Notes: generated by a model not told the origin, from the letters alone. A stretch of 56,792 bases of DNA from Zipacnadum sp036504235 (GCA_036504235.1 DASXVN010000057.1:1-56792); one strand, 5' to 3'; counted from the first letter of the stretch, positions 34,818 through 43,300 are shown. A program made the numbers and translations.

Positions 34818-36113
34818 ATGCGATACCGCCGCCCCCGCGGAGTCAACGACATCCTACCCGCCGAGATTGGCCGCTGGCAGCAAGCCGAGTCGGCCTTCCG
34901 CTCGCTGTGTGACGCCTACCGCTACCAGGAGATCCGCACCCCCCTCTTTGAGCAGACCGAGCTATTCCAGCGCGCGGTCGGCGCCGAGACCGATATCGTC
35001 TCCAAAGAAATGTACACCTTCGAGGACCGCGGCGGGCGCAGCCTCACCCTCCGCGCCGAAGGCACCGCCCCCGTCGTCCGCGCCTTCATCGAGGACAACC
35101 TCCAGGGCCAGGACCGCGAGCGGCTGGTCAAGCTGTTCTATTTCGCGCCCATCTTCCGCTATGAGCGGCCGCAGGCCGGGCGCTACCGCCAGCACCACCA
35201 GTGCGGCATTGAGGCGCTCGGCTCCGCCGGTCCCGGCGTGGACGCGGAGGTCATCAGCCTGGCGTTCACCTTCTACCGCGAGCTGGGCATCACCCCGGTC
35301 ACGCTGCTGCTCAACTCCGTCGGTTGCCCGGCGTGCCGCCCGCATCACCTGGAGCGTCTCCGGGCGCACGTCGCCCCGCACCTCGCCGAGCTGTGCGAGG
35401 ACTGCCAGCGTCGCTATGCCGAAAATCCCCTGCGCCTGCTGGACTGCAAGCAGGAGACCTGCCGGGCCCTCACCGCCGACGCGCCGAGCAGCGTGGACAT
35501 GCTGTGCGACGAGTGCGGCGACCATTTCACGCAGGTGCAGGCGACGCTCCAGGCGCTGGAGATACCCTACACCCTCCAGCCGCGCCTGGTCCGGGGCCTG
35601 GACTACTACACCAAGACGGCCTTTGAGTTCACCGCCCCCGGCCTGGGCGCGCAGGATTCCATCGGCGGCGGGGGCCGCTATGACGGCCTGGTGCAGCAAT
35701 GCGGCGGCCCCGCCACCCCAGCGGTCGGCATCGGCATGGGCCTGGAGCGCATCCTCATCGCCCAGGAGGCGGCGCAGGCGGCCTCCCAAGCTTCCGGTGG
35801 CACCGGCGTCTCGCCGGTGCAGCGCACCGGACTCTTCGTAGTGGCCCTAGGCGACGCCGCCTGGCTACCGGCCCAACGCCTCTGCGCGGAGCTACGCGCC
35901 GCGGGCCACCCGGCGGAGGTAGACTATCGCCGCCGCAGCATGCGCGCGCAACTGAGCTTCGCCGACAAGGAGAGCTTCCGCTGGGCCGCGATCCTCGGTG
36001 AGGATGAGATCGCCGCGGGCACCGTGACCGTGCGTGACCTGGTCACCGGCGAGCAGCAGACCCTACCCGCCTCGGAACTCCTGGCCTTCGCCGCCGCCGA
36101 GGGAGACCAATGA
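34818..36113 (+). CDS. hisS: Histidyl-tRNA synthetase with an in-frame repeat insertion
   Basis: 431 residues. Class II core: motif 2 'FYFAPIFRYERPQAGRYRQHH', 'LVRGLDYYTKTAFEF' and 'GGGGRYDGL'. The C-terminal anticodon-binding domain opens 'GLFVVALGDAAWLPAQR'. Between core and C-domain, at about residues 327-337, the linker reads GGTGVSPVQRTG. It is encoded by a palindrome (35797-35828) with the GGCGTCTCGCC centre of family 2, kept in frame. The zinc-like Cys pairs in the insertion domain (CPAC, CEDC) are a feature of some HisRS. It charges tRNA-His. GGAGAG precedes the ATG. It overlaps the next gene by ATGA. Confidence 0.95.
   Translation: MRYRRPRGVNDILPAEIGRWQQAESAFRSLCDAYRYQEIRTPLFEQTELFQRAVGAETDIVSKEMYTFEDRGGRSLTLRAEGTAPVVRAFIEDNLQGQDRERLVKLFYFAPIFRYERPQAGRYRQHHQCGIEALGSAGPGVDAEVISLAFTFYRELGITPVTLLLNSVGCPACRPHHLERLRAHVAPHLAELCEDCQRRYAENPLRLLDCKQETCRALTADAPSSVDMLCDECGDHFTQVQATLQALEIPYTLQPRLVRGLDYYTKTAFEFTAPGLGAQDSIGGGGRYDGLVQQCGGPATPAVGIGMGLERILIAQEAAQAASQASGGTGVSPVQRTGLFVVALGDAAWLPAQRLCAELRAAGHPAEVDYRRRSMRAQLSFADKESFRWAAILGEDEIAAGTVTVRDLVTGEQQTLPASELLAFAAAEGDQ
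35797..35828. repeat. Family 2 type palindrome inside hisS
   Basis: GGTGGCACCGGCGTCTCGCC, then GGTGC: the central GGCGTCTCGCC is shared with the intergenic copies, while the arms are changed in a compensating way (CACCGGCG...CGCCGGTG). It encodes GGTGVSPV in a domain linker. Confidence 0.8.
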
Positions 36114-36634
36114 ACTGCCCGGCCTGCGGCGCGCCGCTGAGTAGCGACGTCCTGGCCCCCTGCGGCGCCTGCGGCTTCCCCGCCGCCGATCTGCGCATGG
36201 GCCTGGTGCGTCTGTATTTCGTGACCGGCAGCTTCTTCCTGACCACCCTGCTCTACGCGGCGGTCGCGGCGTTGGTCCGCGTCCACCCGCCCGCGGCGGT
36301 CGCCGGGTCGGTGCTCCAGTACCTGCCCTTCCTGGGCCTGGTGCTGGCCGCCGTCCTGTTCCTCGTGACGCTGCGCTGGGCGGATACGCCGGAGGACCTC
36401 TCGCCGCAGCAAGCGCTCCAGAAGGCCATCCTGCAGGCCACGCTCGCCGAAACCCCGGCAGTGCTAGGCCTGGTCTGCTACCTACTGACCGGCCAACTGC
36501 GCGATTTCGCAGTCCTACTAGCAGCCGCCCTGGCTCTATTCGTGCTGCTAGGCATGCGCATGCCGAGGCTAGCCCTGTCCATGCGCCGATACCTATGCCG
36601 GCAGTGGGAAGCGAACAAGCGGAACGGGCAGTAG
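36110..36634 (+). CDS. Zinc-ribbon membrane protein of unknown function
   Basis: 174 residues. An N-terminal zinc ribbon (MNCPACGAPL ... CGACGF, two C-x2-C pairs) is followed by about three to four membrane segments (about 35-57, 66-88, 115-150). This layout is common in small bacterial membrane proteins of unknown role. The start overlaps the hisS stop by ATGA, so the two are translationally coupled. A family 3 repeat follows 15 bp after its stop. Confidence 0.8.
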   Translation: MNCPACGAPLSSDVLAPCGACGFPAADLRMGLVRLYFVTGSFFLTTLLYAAVAALVRVHPPAAVAGSVLQYLPFLGLVLAAVLFLVTLRWADTPEDLSPQQALQKAILQATLAETPAVLGLVCYLLTGQLRDFAVLLAAALALFVLLGMRMPRLALSMRRYLCRQWEANKRNGQ

Positions 36635-36649
36635 AGACAGCGGGCGTAC

Positions 36650-36739
36650 TGTAGGGCGGGGGCTACGTCCCCCGCCGGCCGTTAGCCGTTTGTAGGGGTG
36701 GATCTTTCGCGGAGCTGCACCCCGCGAAACATCCACCCG
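36650..36739. repeat. Two family 3 palindromes between the membrane gene and aspS
   Basis: The first unit (36650-36678) reads TGTAGGGCGGGGGCTACG and its complement. The second (36690-36739) reads TGTAGGGGTGGATCTTTCGC, an inner hairpin, then GCGAAACATCCACCC. The two units are subtypes with different inner sequences. Confidence 0.8.
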
Positions 36740-36829
36740 CGCCGAAGCGGGCCTGAGGCTCAACGGCCCCCCATACGACCAGCAGCACAGGCAGCCCCAA
36801 GCGACGCCACCCAAAGGGAGACAAACACC

Positions 36830-38623
36830 ATGTCCGACCAACCGACTTTTCTCAAGCGCAACACTATCTGCGGCGCGCTGGACGCCTCCTGGGCCGGGCG
36901 CGAGGTTATCCTCAACGGCTGGGTCAACCGCCGCCGCGATCACGGCGGGCTGATCTTCCTGGACCTGCGCGACCGCTCCGGGCTGGTGCAGGTGGTCCTG
37001 GACCCCTCCCACGCCCCCGCAGCGCATGAGCAGGCCGGCGAGGTCCGCGGCGAGTACGTGCTGGCGATCCGCGGCACCGTCCGCCCCCGGCCCGAAGGCA
37101 CCGAGAACGCCGAGATGCCCACCGGCGAAATCGAGGTGCTGGCCGACGAGCTCCACGTGCTCAACCCCTCGGAGACGCCGCCCTTCTCGCATCAGGACCG
37201 CACCGAGACCGACGAGTATATCCGGCTCAAGTACCGCTACCTCGACCTGCGCAGCCCGCGGATGCAGGCCAACCTGGAGCTACGCCACGTCGCCGCCCAG
37301 GCCGCCCGCGAGTTCCTCAACGGCGAGGGCTTCTGGGAGGTCGAGACGCCCTTCCTCTTCAAGCCCACCCCCGAGGGCGCGCGCGACTACCTGGTCCCCT
37401 CGCGGGTCAGCCCCGGCAACTTCTACGCGCTGCCCCAGTCGCCGCAGACGCTCAAGCAGCTCCTGATGGTCGGCGGCATCGAGAAGTACTACCAGATCGC
37501 CCGCTGCATGCGCGACGAGGACCTGCGCGCCGACCGCCAGCCGGAGTTCACCCAGATTGACCTGGAGATGTCCTTCGTCGAGCAGGATGACGTGCTGGAG
37601 GTCACGGAGCGGCTGATCAGCCATATCTTCCAGGCCACCCTCGGGGTCGAGCTGGACCTGCCCTTCGAGCGCCTCACCCACGCGGAGGCCCTGCGCCGCT
37701 TCGGCACCGACAAGCCCGATATGCGCTTTGCCATGGAGCTGGTGGACCTCACCGAGGCCATGAGCCACTCCGAGTTCAAGGTCTTCTCGCGCACCGTCGA
37801 GTCCGGCGGACAAATCAAGGGGATTTGCGCCCAGGAGTGCGGCAGTTACAGCCGCAGCCAACTGGACCACCTCACCGACTTCGCCAAGCAGCACAAGGCC
37901 CAGGGCCTGGTCTGGATGCAAGTCCAGGAGGACGGGGCGATCAACTCGCCGGTGGCCAAGTTCCTCAGCGAGGCGGAAATCGCGGCGATTCTCGACCTGA
38001 TGAAGGCCCGCCCCGGCGACCTGCTCCTGATCGTCGCCGACCAGCCCGCCATCGTGGCCGAGTCCCTCGACTGGCTACGCCGCGAGCTGGCCGGCCGCAT
38101 GGGCCTGCTGCAGCAGGGCGCCTGGAAGCCGCTCTGGGTCGTGGAGTTCCCCATGTTCTCCTGGAACGCCGAGGAGAACCGCTGGGACGCCGAGCACCAC
38201 CCCTTCTGCATGCCCAACATGGAGGACATGGCGCTACTGGAGACCGATCCGGGCCGCGTCCGCGCCCAGTCCTACGACCTGGTGCTCAACGGCGTGGAGC
38301 TGGCCAGCGGCAGCGTGCGGATTCACCTGCGCGACGTCCAGGCCAAGATCTTCGACCTCCTGGCCATCTCCCCGGAGAAGGCGGAGGCCAAGTTCGGCTT
38401 CCTGCTCAAGGCCTTCGAGTTCGGCGCGCCGCCGCACGCGGGAATCGCCCCGGGCTTCGACCGCCTGGTAGCGATGCTCTGCGGCGAGGAGAACATCCGC
38501 GAGGTCATCGCCTTCCCCAAAACCCAGCGCGCCCAGGACCTAATGAGCGGCGCCCCAGCCGAGGCCGACCCGCAGTCCCTGCGCGACCTCTACCTAAAGC
38601 TGGACCTGCCGCCGGAGGGGTAG
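36830..38623 (+). CDS. aspS: Aspartyl-tRNA synthetase (bacterial type)
   Basis: 597 residues from ATG 36830 (GGGAG upstream). It has an N-terminal OB fold ('VILNGWVNRRRDHGGLIFLDLRD'), a class II core with 'EDLRADRQPEFTQIDLEMSF', the bacterial GAD insertion in the middle, and motif 3 'PGFDRLVAML' near the C-terminus. It charges tRNA-Asp. Sequence alone does not tell me whether it is discriminating. The order hisS, small membrane gene, aspS resembles the conserved hisS-aspS pair. Confidence 0.96.
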   Translation: MSDQPTFLKRNTICGALDASWAGREVILNGWVNRRRDHGGLIFLDLRDRSGLVQVVLDPSHAPAAHEQAGEVRGEYVLAIRGTVRPRPEGTENAEMPTGEIEVLADELHVLNPSETPPFSHQDRTETDEYIRLKYRYLDLRSPRMQANLELRHVAAQAAREFLNGEGFWEVETPFLFKPTPEGARDYLVPSRVSPGNFYALPQSPQTLKQLLMVGGIEKYYQIARCMRDEDLRADRQPEFTQIDLEMSFVEQDDVLEVTERLISHIFQATLGVELDLPFERLTHAEALRRFGTDKPDMRFAMELVDLTEAMSHSEFKVFSRTVESGGQIKGICAQECGSYSRSQLDHLTDFAKQHKAQGLVWMQVQEDGAINSPVAKFLSEAEIAAILDLMKARPGDLLLIVADQPAIVAESLDWLRRELAGRMGLLQQGAWKPLWVVEFPMFSWNAEENRWDAEHHPFCMPNMEDMALLETDPGRVRAQSYDLVLNGVELASGSVRIHLRDVQAKIFDLLAISPEKAEAKFGFLLKAFEFGAPPHAGIAPGFDRLVAMLCGEENIREVIAFPKTQRAQDLMSGAPAEADPQSLRDLYLKLDLPPEG

Positions 38624-38673
38624 GCTCACCGCAGAGTGGGTATGATCCCCTCGTGGAGCGGGGCTTCGGGCCT

Positions 38674-38715
38674 TTGTAGGGGCGGAAGTTCGGCGTCCGC
38701 GCCGAATCTCCGCCC
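38674..38715. repeat. Family 3 palindrome
   Basis: TGTAGGGGCGGAAGTTCGGC, GTCC centre, GCGCCGAATCTCCGCCC. The arms pair over about 15 bp with one bulge. It lies between aspS and the first FADGH-type gene. Confidence 0.8.
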
Positions 38716-38774
38716 GCGCCCGCCGCAGAGGCAGGCCATTCGCTGTCGTCGTTCTCCGGAGGGAGGGCGTTGCC

Positions 38775-39341
38775 ATGCGAGCAGTAGATTCGGAGGAGGT
38801 CGCAATCCCGCGGCGTGCCGATCGCCGCTGGTGGTGGCTGGCGGTCGTGTTGGTGCTGGCGGTCGTTGTCACGCCGCTGTCATTGTGGGGAAAGCCCGAG
38901 CTTGCTCGGGGGCGGACCTGTCTCAGCAACGTCAAGTCCCTGAACCTGCACCTGATGATGTACGCCGAGGACGCGGACGGGCGTTATCCACCCGCCTGCA
39001 CGTGGTCCACGACGGCCGAGCCCTACCTCAAGAACACAATGGTGGCACTGTGCCCCAGTGATCCGTCCTTGCGCGGGATCGGCGCCCCTCTCCCCGCCCA
39101 CGTCGCCGTCCCCACCAGCTACACCATGAATCAGGCCTGCAGTGGCTTCCCATACAAGCGCATCGAACTGCCGTCCGAGGTGGCCGTCCTCTTCGACGGG
39201 AACGGCCCCTGCGGCGGCCCGGACCACGCCGAGCTCCGCCACCCCCGAGACCGCTCCCCGGGCCTCAACGTAGGATTCGTGGACGGCCACGTCAAGTGGC
39301 TTTCCGCGGAGGACTTCGCCAAGACCGACTTCAAGCCCTGA
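38775..39341 (+). CDS. FADGH-type secreted or anchored protein, copy 1 of 4
   Basis: 188 residues: a basic N-terminus, one membrane segment (about 20-40), then an exported domain. Shared landmarks are 'CLSNVKSLNLHLMMYAEDADG', 'YLKNT...CPSD', 'SYTMN' and the final 'LNVGFVDGHVKWLS'. This matches the H-X9-DG C-terminal motif of prepilin-like DUF1559-type proteins. The GFTLIE prepilin processing site is absent, so it is probably anchored and not cleaved for pilus assembly. GGAGGGAGG precedes the ATG. It is the first of four tandem paralogues; a weak -10 (TATGAT, 38641) lies upstream. Confidence 0.8.
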   Translation: MRAVDSEEVAIPRRADRRWWWLAVVLVLAVVVTPLSLWGKPELARGRTCLSNVKSLNLHLMMYAEDADGRYPPACTWSTTAEPYLKNTMVALCPSDPSLRGIGAPLPAHVAVPTSYTMNQACSGFPYKRIELPSEVAVLFDGNGPCGGPDHAELRHPRDRSPGLNVGFVDGHVKWLSAEDFAKTDFKP

Positions 39342-39375
39342 TTCGCCAATTCGACTCCAAAGCGAGGCGAGACAG

Positions 39376-40077
39376 ATGGCGGACACGAAACGAGGCGGGC
39401 GCGGCTGGGGAATGGCGGCGCTGGTGCTGGGGTTGCTCCGTCCGGCGCTGGGCTTCTTCCCCTGGACGTGGCGATTTGCCCTGATGCAGCACTACTCGCG
39501 CTATGCCGTTGAGGTCGGTTGGCATGGTCTAGGGGTGGCGTTGTCGGTAGGGGCAGTGGCGTGCGGCGTGGTGGCCCTCTGGCGGCGCGAAGAGAGGGCC
39601 CCGGCGCTCGTGGGGCTGGTGTTGGGGGCGCTGCCGCTGCTCACGGCCGCCGCGATTTACAATCCCCGCCAGCGAGTCTTGAGTGCCTCCTGCGTCAGCA
39701 ACACGAAACAACTGGTGCTGGGCGCGCTTATGTACGCCAGTGACAACGACGACCATCTGCCGTCGGCGGGGAAGTGGTCCACGGCGATATACCCGGATGT
39801 TAAGAACTTCGGGATCTATTGCTGCCCCTCCGACTGGAAACATGACCCCAAGGGTACTCGAGCTCGAGACCCGTCTTACACAATGAACTACCACCTGAGC
39901 CTCAAGTCAACGAAAGACGCCGGGGCGCTGCCGCTGCTGTTCGATGGTGACATCCTGGCGGGAGATCAGGACGCCGCGGCCTACCGGCATCGCGGCGGGT
40001 TGAGCGTCAGCTTCGCCGACGGCCACGCCCGCTGGGAGTCGCGGCAGGACTTCGCCAACGCGCAGTTTCAGCCGTAA
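39376..40077 (+). CDS. FADGH-type protein, copy 2 of 4, with multi-span N-terminus
   Basis: 233 residues. Its N-terminal part differs from the others, with about three membrane spans (about 12-32, 45-65, 75-98; DUF4190-like layout). The common domain follows: 'CVSNTKQLVLGALMYASDNDD', 'YCCPSDW', 'SYTMNYHL', 'LLFDGDIL', 'SVSFADGHARWES'. GAGG lies upstream of the ATG. It starts 34 bp after copy 1, so the four are probably one operon. Confidence 0.8.
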   Translation: MADTKRGGRGWGMAALVLGLLRPALGFFPWTWRFALMQHYSRYAVEVGWHGLGVALSVGAVACGVVALWRREERAPALVGLVLGALPLLTAAAIYNPRQRVLSASCVSNTKQLVLGALMYASDNDDHLPSAGKWSTAIYPDVKNFGIYCCPSDWKHDPKGTRARDPSYTMNYHLSLKSTKDAGALPLLFDGDILAGDQDAAAYRHRGGLSVSFADGHARWESRQDFANAQFQP

Positions 40078-40097
40078 TGCCAAGGGAGGCGAGACGA

Positions 40098-40703
40098 ATG
40101 TCCAATGCCAAACCGTGCAGACGTGCCCTCTGGCCCTGGTTACTCGTATTCCTGGCCTTGGCGGGTTGTGTCGTCCTGGCCGTGTGGAGCAACAATCTCC
40201 AGCACAGCCGCGAGCGGGCCGAGGCCCAGAACTGTCTCTCCAACCTCAAGCAGTTGAGTCTGGGGATCAAGATGTACGCCAGCGATAACGACGACCACCT
40301 GCCGCGGGCGGAGAACTGGCCGAAGGAAGCATTCCCCTACCTCAAGAACTCTTCCATATACGTGTGCCCCGCGGACCAGGGCTTCGACCGTGAGACCGAG
40401 AGGCGAGAGAGGCGCGGGGAGGCTCCTTTCATCCCCTCGGGAAGCGGACCTGCTCGCAAGGCCGATTGGGTGCTCGAATGGCCTCTGCAGCACCCCAGCT
40501 ACACCATGAACCTCTCGGCCAGCGGGGCGTCCGTTACTCAGGCGGGGCCCAAGCTCCCCCTGCTGTTTGATGGCGTCGTCTTGTCCGGAGACCACGCCGC
40601 AGCCGCCTACCGGCACTACCACGGCCTCAACGTCGGCTTCGCCGACGGCCACGCCCGCTGGGAGTCGCAAGAGGACTTCGATAGGGCTAGATTCACGCCG
40701 TAA
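40098..40703 (+). CDS. FADGH-type protein, copy 3 of 4
   Basis: 201 residues from ATG 40098, chosen because GGGAGG lies 8 nt upstream. One membrane segment (about 12-30) is followed by 'CLSNLKQLSLGIKMYASDNDDHLP', 'YVCPADQ', 'SYTMN', 'LLFDGVVL' and 'LNVGFADGHARWES'. Copies 2 and 3 share the most residues in the common domain. Between 'CPADQ' and 'SYTMN' this copy carries a longer charged loop than the others. Confidence 0.82.
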   Translation: MSNAKPCRRALWPWLLVFLALAGCVVLAVWSNNLQHSRERAEAQNCLSNLKQLSLGIKMYASDNDDHLPRAENWPKEAFPYLKNSSIYVCPADQGFDRETERRERRGEAPFIPSGSGPARKADWVLEWPLQHPSYTMNLSASGASVTQAGPKLPLLFDGVVLSGDHAAAAYRHYHGLNVGFADGHARWESQEDFDRARFTP

Positions 40704-40721
40704 CCCCAAGGAGGCCGGAAG

Positions 40722-41240
40722 ATGGTAAGGCACAGACGCAAGCGATCGGGTTGGATCATAGCGGCGATAGTCCTGGCCGCCGTGGTCATCTCCCTGCGCT
40801 GGTGGCTCGGGGAGGCGCGCGACCGCGCCTATGCAACAAACTGCCTGGCGAACGCCAAACAACTTACTCTGGCCATGCAGATGTACGCCGATGACAATGA
40901 AGGCCGCCTTCCTCCGGCAGCGACTTGGCCGGGGGCGGTTTGGCCCTTCTGCAAGAATGAGGGGATCTATACCTGTCCCCTCGACTTCCGGCAAAACCCC
41001 ACCCACGGCCCCAAGCGTCTTGACCACATGCACGGCAGCTTTGGGATGAATAGGCGCCTTAGCCTGCAGCCCCTACAGAAATCTCCAGCGCCACTATTGC
41101 TTTTCGAGGCCGAGCAACCGGCAGGCGACCTCAGCGACGCGGCCTTCCGCCATTTCGGCGGCCTCAACGTCGGCTTCGCCGACGGCCACGCTGTTTGGCT
41201 CTCTCGGGAGGATTTTATGGCCCTTAGCTTGAAACCTTAG
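40722..41240 (+). CDS. FADGH-type protein, copy 4 of 4
   Basis: 172 residues, the shortest copy. One membrane segment (about 10-28) is followed by 'CLANAKQLTLAMQMYADDNEG', 'YTCPLDF', 'GMNRRL' and 'LNVGFADGHAVWLS'. AGGAGG precedes the ATG. It ends 25 bp before the ABC transporter gene, with which it may share a transcript. The four proteins are probably extracytoplasmic; their ligand or role is unknown. Confidence 0.8.
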   Translation: MVRHRRKRSGWIIAAIVLAAVVISLRWWLGEARDRAYATNCLANAKQLTLAMQMYADDNEGRLPPAATWPGAVWPFCKNEGIYTCPLDFRQNPTHGPKRLDHMHGSFGMNRRLSLQPLQKSPAPLLLFEAEQPAGDLSDAAFRHFGGLNVGFADGHAVWLSREDFMALSLKP

Positions 41241-41265
41241 GCAACATGATTGGTTGCCTGCGCTT

Positions 41266-42087
41266 ATGACCCAACCGACCCCTGATAATTCGGCCCCGGT
41301 CGTCGTCTCCGTCGAACATGTGGATTTCGCCTGGGACGCCGCTTTGGTGCTGCATGACTGCAACCTGGAGGTGCGGGAGGGGCAGTTTTTGGGCCTGCTC
41401 GGACCTAACGGCGGCGGCAAGACTACCCTGATTCGCCTGATTCTGGGTGAGCTGGTCCCCGGCCGGGGGCGCGTCTCGGTGCTGGGGCAGGAGGCCTCGC
41501 GCCTGGGGGCCCGGCGGCGGCTGGTCGGCTATGTCCCCCAGCGCGAGCGCGCCGAGATCAGCTTCCCCGCCACCGCCCTGGACGCCGTGGTCATGGGCAC
41601 CTTCGCCGGCCTGGGCTGGGGGCGGCGCGTCACCCACACCCAGCGGGAGGCCGCCCTGCACACCCTGGAGCGCCTGGGCATCCCCGAGGTGGCCCACAAG
41701 CCCCTCCGCGAGCTGTCCGGCGGCCAGCAGCAGCGCGTCTTTGTGGCCCGGGCGCTGGTTTCCTCGCCCCGGCTGCTGCTCCTGGACGAGCCGACCGTGG
41801 GCATGGACGTGGCCGGGCAGGAATCCTTCTTCGAGCAGCTCCACAGCCTGCAGGACGGCACCGACCTGACCATTATCATGTCCACCCACGACATGGACGC
41901 CATCCGCCACATCGCCGGCTGGCTCGCCTGCGTCAGCCACAGCATCCACTGGCACGGCGAGGCGCTGAGCCTCTCCGAGGAGGAGCTGTCCAGCGCCTGC
42001 GAGCTGGACCGCGTGCACCGGCACATGGAGATCTTCCACCCCGGCGTCGAGACGGAAGCCACCCCCGAGGAGCCGGAGGACGCATGA
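41266..42087 (+). CDS. ABC transporter ATPase, zinc/manganese type
   Basis: About 273 residues from ATG 41266 (TTG 41254 possible). Walker A GPNGGGKT, signature LSGGQQQR, Walker B LLLLDEPT and the switch His in STHD are all present. The sequence most resembles the ZnuC/MntB-type ATPases of ABC-3 metal importers. The stop overlaps the permease ATG (ATGA). No substrate-binding lipoprotein gene is adjacent, so the transporter is incomplete within this window. Confidence 0.9.
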   Translation: MTQPTPDNSAPVVVSVEHVDFAWDAALVLHDCNLEVREGQFLGLLGPNGGGKTTLIRLILGELVPGRGRVSVLGQEASRLGARRRLVGYVPQRERAEISFPATALDAVVMGTFAGLGWGRRVTHTQREAALHTLERLGIPEVAHKPLRELSGGQQQRVFVARALVSSPRLLLLDEPTVGMDVAGQESFFEQLHSLQDGTDLTIIMSTHDMDAIRHIAGWLACVSHSIHWHGEALSLSEEELSSACELDRVHRHMEIFHPGVETEATPEEPEDA

Positions 42088-42929
42088 ACGAGCACCTCGG
42101 CTTCTGGCAAGCCCTTACCGAGTTCGCTTTCATGCGCCAGGCGCTCGTGGCCGCGCTGATCGTGGGCGGGCTGTGCTCGGTGCTCAGCGTCTACGTGGTG
42201 CTGCGCCGCATGGCCTTCATCGGCCAGGGCATCTCGCACGCGGCCTTTGGCGGCATCGCCCTGGGGCTGCTGCTGTTTGGCGCGAGTCCCGCCGGCGGGG
42301 TCGCGGTCAGCCTGGTCACCGCCGTCTTCTGTCTGGCGGTGGCGGTGCTCATCGGCGTGGTCTCGCAGCGCGGTCGCATGTCGGCCGACAGCGCTATCGG
42401 CATTTTCTTCGCCTTCTCCATGGCCCTGGGCGTGCTGTTCGTCTCCCTGCGCCACCTGTACACGGCCGACCTGATGACCTACCTGTTCGGCTCCATCCTG
42501 GCCGTCAGCGCCGACGATCTCAAGCTCATGGCGGCCCTGGGCGCGCTCATTCTGGGGTTCATCGGGCTGTCCTTCAAGGAACTAATCTACTTCTCGTTTG
42601 ACTCGCAGATGGCGTGGGCCAGCGGCTTGCCCACCGGCTTTTATCACTACGCGCTGCTCACCATGCTGGCCCTGACCATCGTGGTCTCGGCCAAGGTGGT
42701 GGGCGTGGTGCTGGTTAGCGCCTTCCTGGTCATCCCCGGCGCGACCGCGCGGCTGGTCTGCAGCCGCTTTGGCAGCACCATGGCCGTCGCGGTCGGTTTC
42801 GGCGTGCTGAGCGCCTTCCTGGGGCTGTACGCCTCGCACCTGTGGAACGTCCCCACCGGCGCCACCATCGTCATCACCCAGTTCGTCGGTTTCAGTATCG
42901 CCTGGCTGATCGCCGGCCGCGGCAGGTAA
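42084..42929 (+). CDS. ABC-3 family metal transporter permease (ZnuB/MntC-like)
   Basis: 281 residues with about eight membrane segments. The region 'VLSVYVVLRRMAFIGQGISHAAFGGIALG' and the end part 'VSAFLVIPGATARL' are diagnostic of ABC-3 permeases that import Zn, Mn or Fe with a ZnuC-type ATPase. GGAGG precedes the overlapping ATG. The TAA stop lies inside the first of two 15-bp palindromes, so any regulator bound there would touch the end of this gene. Confidence 0.93.
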   Translation: MNEHLGFWQALTEFAFMRQALVAALIVGGLCSVLSVYVVLRRMAFIGQGISHAAFGGIALGLLLFGASPAGGVAVSLVTAVFCLAVAVLIGVVSQRGRMSADSAIGIFFAFSMALGVLFVSLRHLYTADLMTYLFGSILAVSADDLKLMAALGALILGFIGLSFKELIYFSFDSQMAWASGLPTGFYHYALLTMLALTIVVSAKVVGVVLVSAFLVIPGATARLVCSRFGSTMAVAVGFGVLSAFLGLYASHLWNVPTGATIVITQFVGFSIAWLIAGRGR

Positions 42930-42940
42930 GATTATCTTAC
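42926..42940. promoter_or_regulatory. 15-bp palindrome, copy 1 (operator-like)
   Basis: GTAAGATTATCTTAC is a perfect palindrome around the central T. It covers the stop codon of the permease gene. An AT-rich perfect dyad is striking in such GC-rich DNA. Confidence 0.7.
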
Positions 42941-42950
42941 ATTGCCGAAA

Positions 42951-42965
42951 GTAAGACCATCTTAC
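42951..42965. promoter_or_regulatory. 15-bp palindrome, copy 2 (operator-like)
   Basis: GTAAGACCATCTTAC shares both arms (GTAAGA/TCTTAC) with copy 1 but has a different 3-base centre. The two centres are 25 bp apart, and the pair ends about 30 bp before the next start codon. This fits a repressor or metalloregulator site; the protein is unknown. Confidence 0.7.
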
Positions 42966-42995
42966 CTATCAGCACTCACTCGGAGGCGCTTCCTC

Positions 42996-43241
42996 ATGAA
43001 GATTGACCAAGTATATGGCTGGATTCAGGCGCTGATCTATCTGGCGGTGGTCTTTGTGATCGGCTGGGGCGCGCTGCTGGCAGCGGGCGGCGCGGATCGC
43101 CAGTTGACGCTTTCCGTGACCCTGGCGGCGCTGATCATCCTGGCCTGGCTGGGGCTATCGCTGGGCCAGATGCGCAGTTTGTACGTGCTGAAAAGTATCC
43201 AGCGGCGTCTGGACAAGCTGGAGAAGAAGTCGGAGGAGTAA
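42996..43241 (+). CDS. Small membrane protein with a C-terminal coiled coil
   Basis: 81 residues from ATG 42996 (GGAGG upstream). Two membrane segments (about 10-30 and 37-57) are followed by a charged helix 'SIQRRLDKLEKKSEE'. I do not recognise the family. It lies immediately after the paired palindromes and is the most likely gene under their control. Confidence 0.7.
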   Translation: MKIDQVYGWIQALIYLAVVFVIGWGALLAAGGADRQLTLSVTLAALIILAWLGLSLGQMRSLYVLKSIQRRLDKLEKKSEE

Positions 43242-43255
43242 CGTACTCCGCCGCC

Positions 43256-43279
43256 TGACGGGCGAGACGCCCGTCCTAC
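43256..43279. repeat. Family 2 palindrome (reverse)
   Basis: TGACGGGCGAGACGCCC, then GTCCTA: the same unit as at 11876-11901 on the other strand, 20 bp before the start of the E2-type gene. Confidence 0.85.
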
Positions 43280-43300
43280 CGTGAAGAGAGGTCCTAACCT

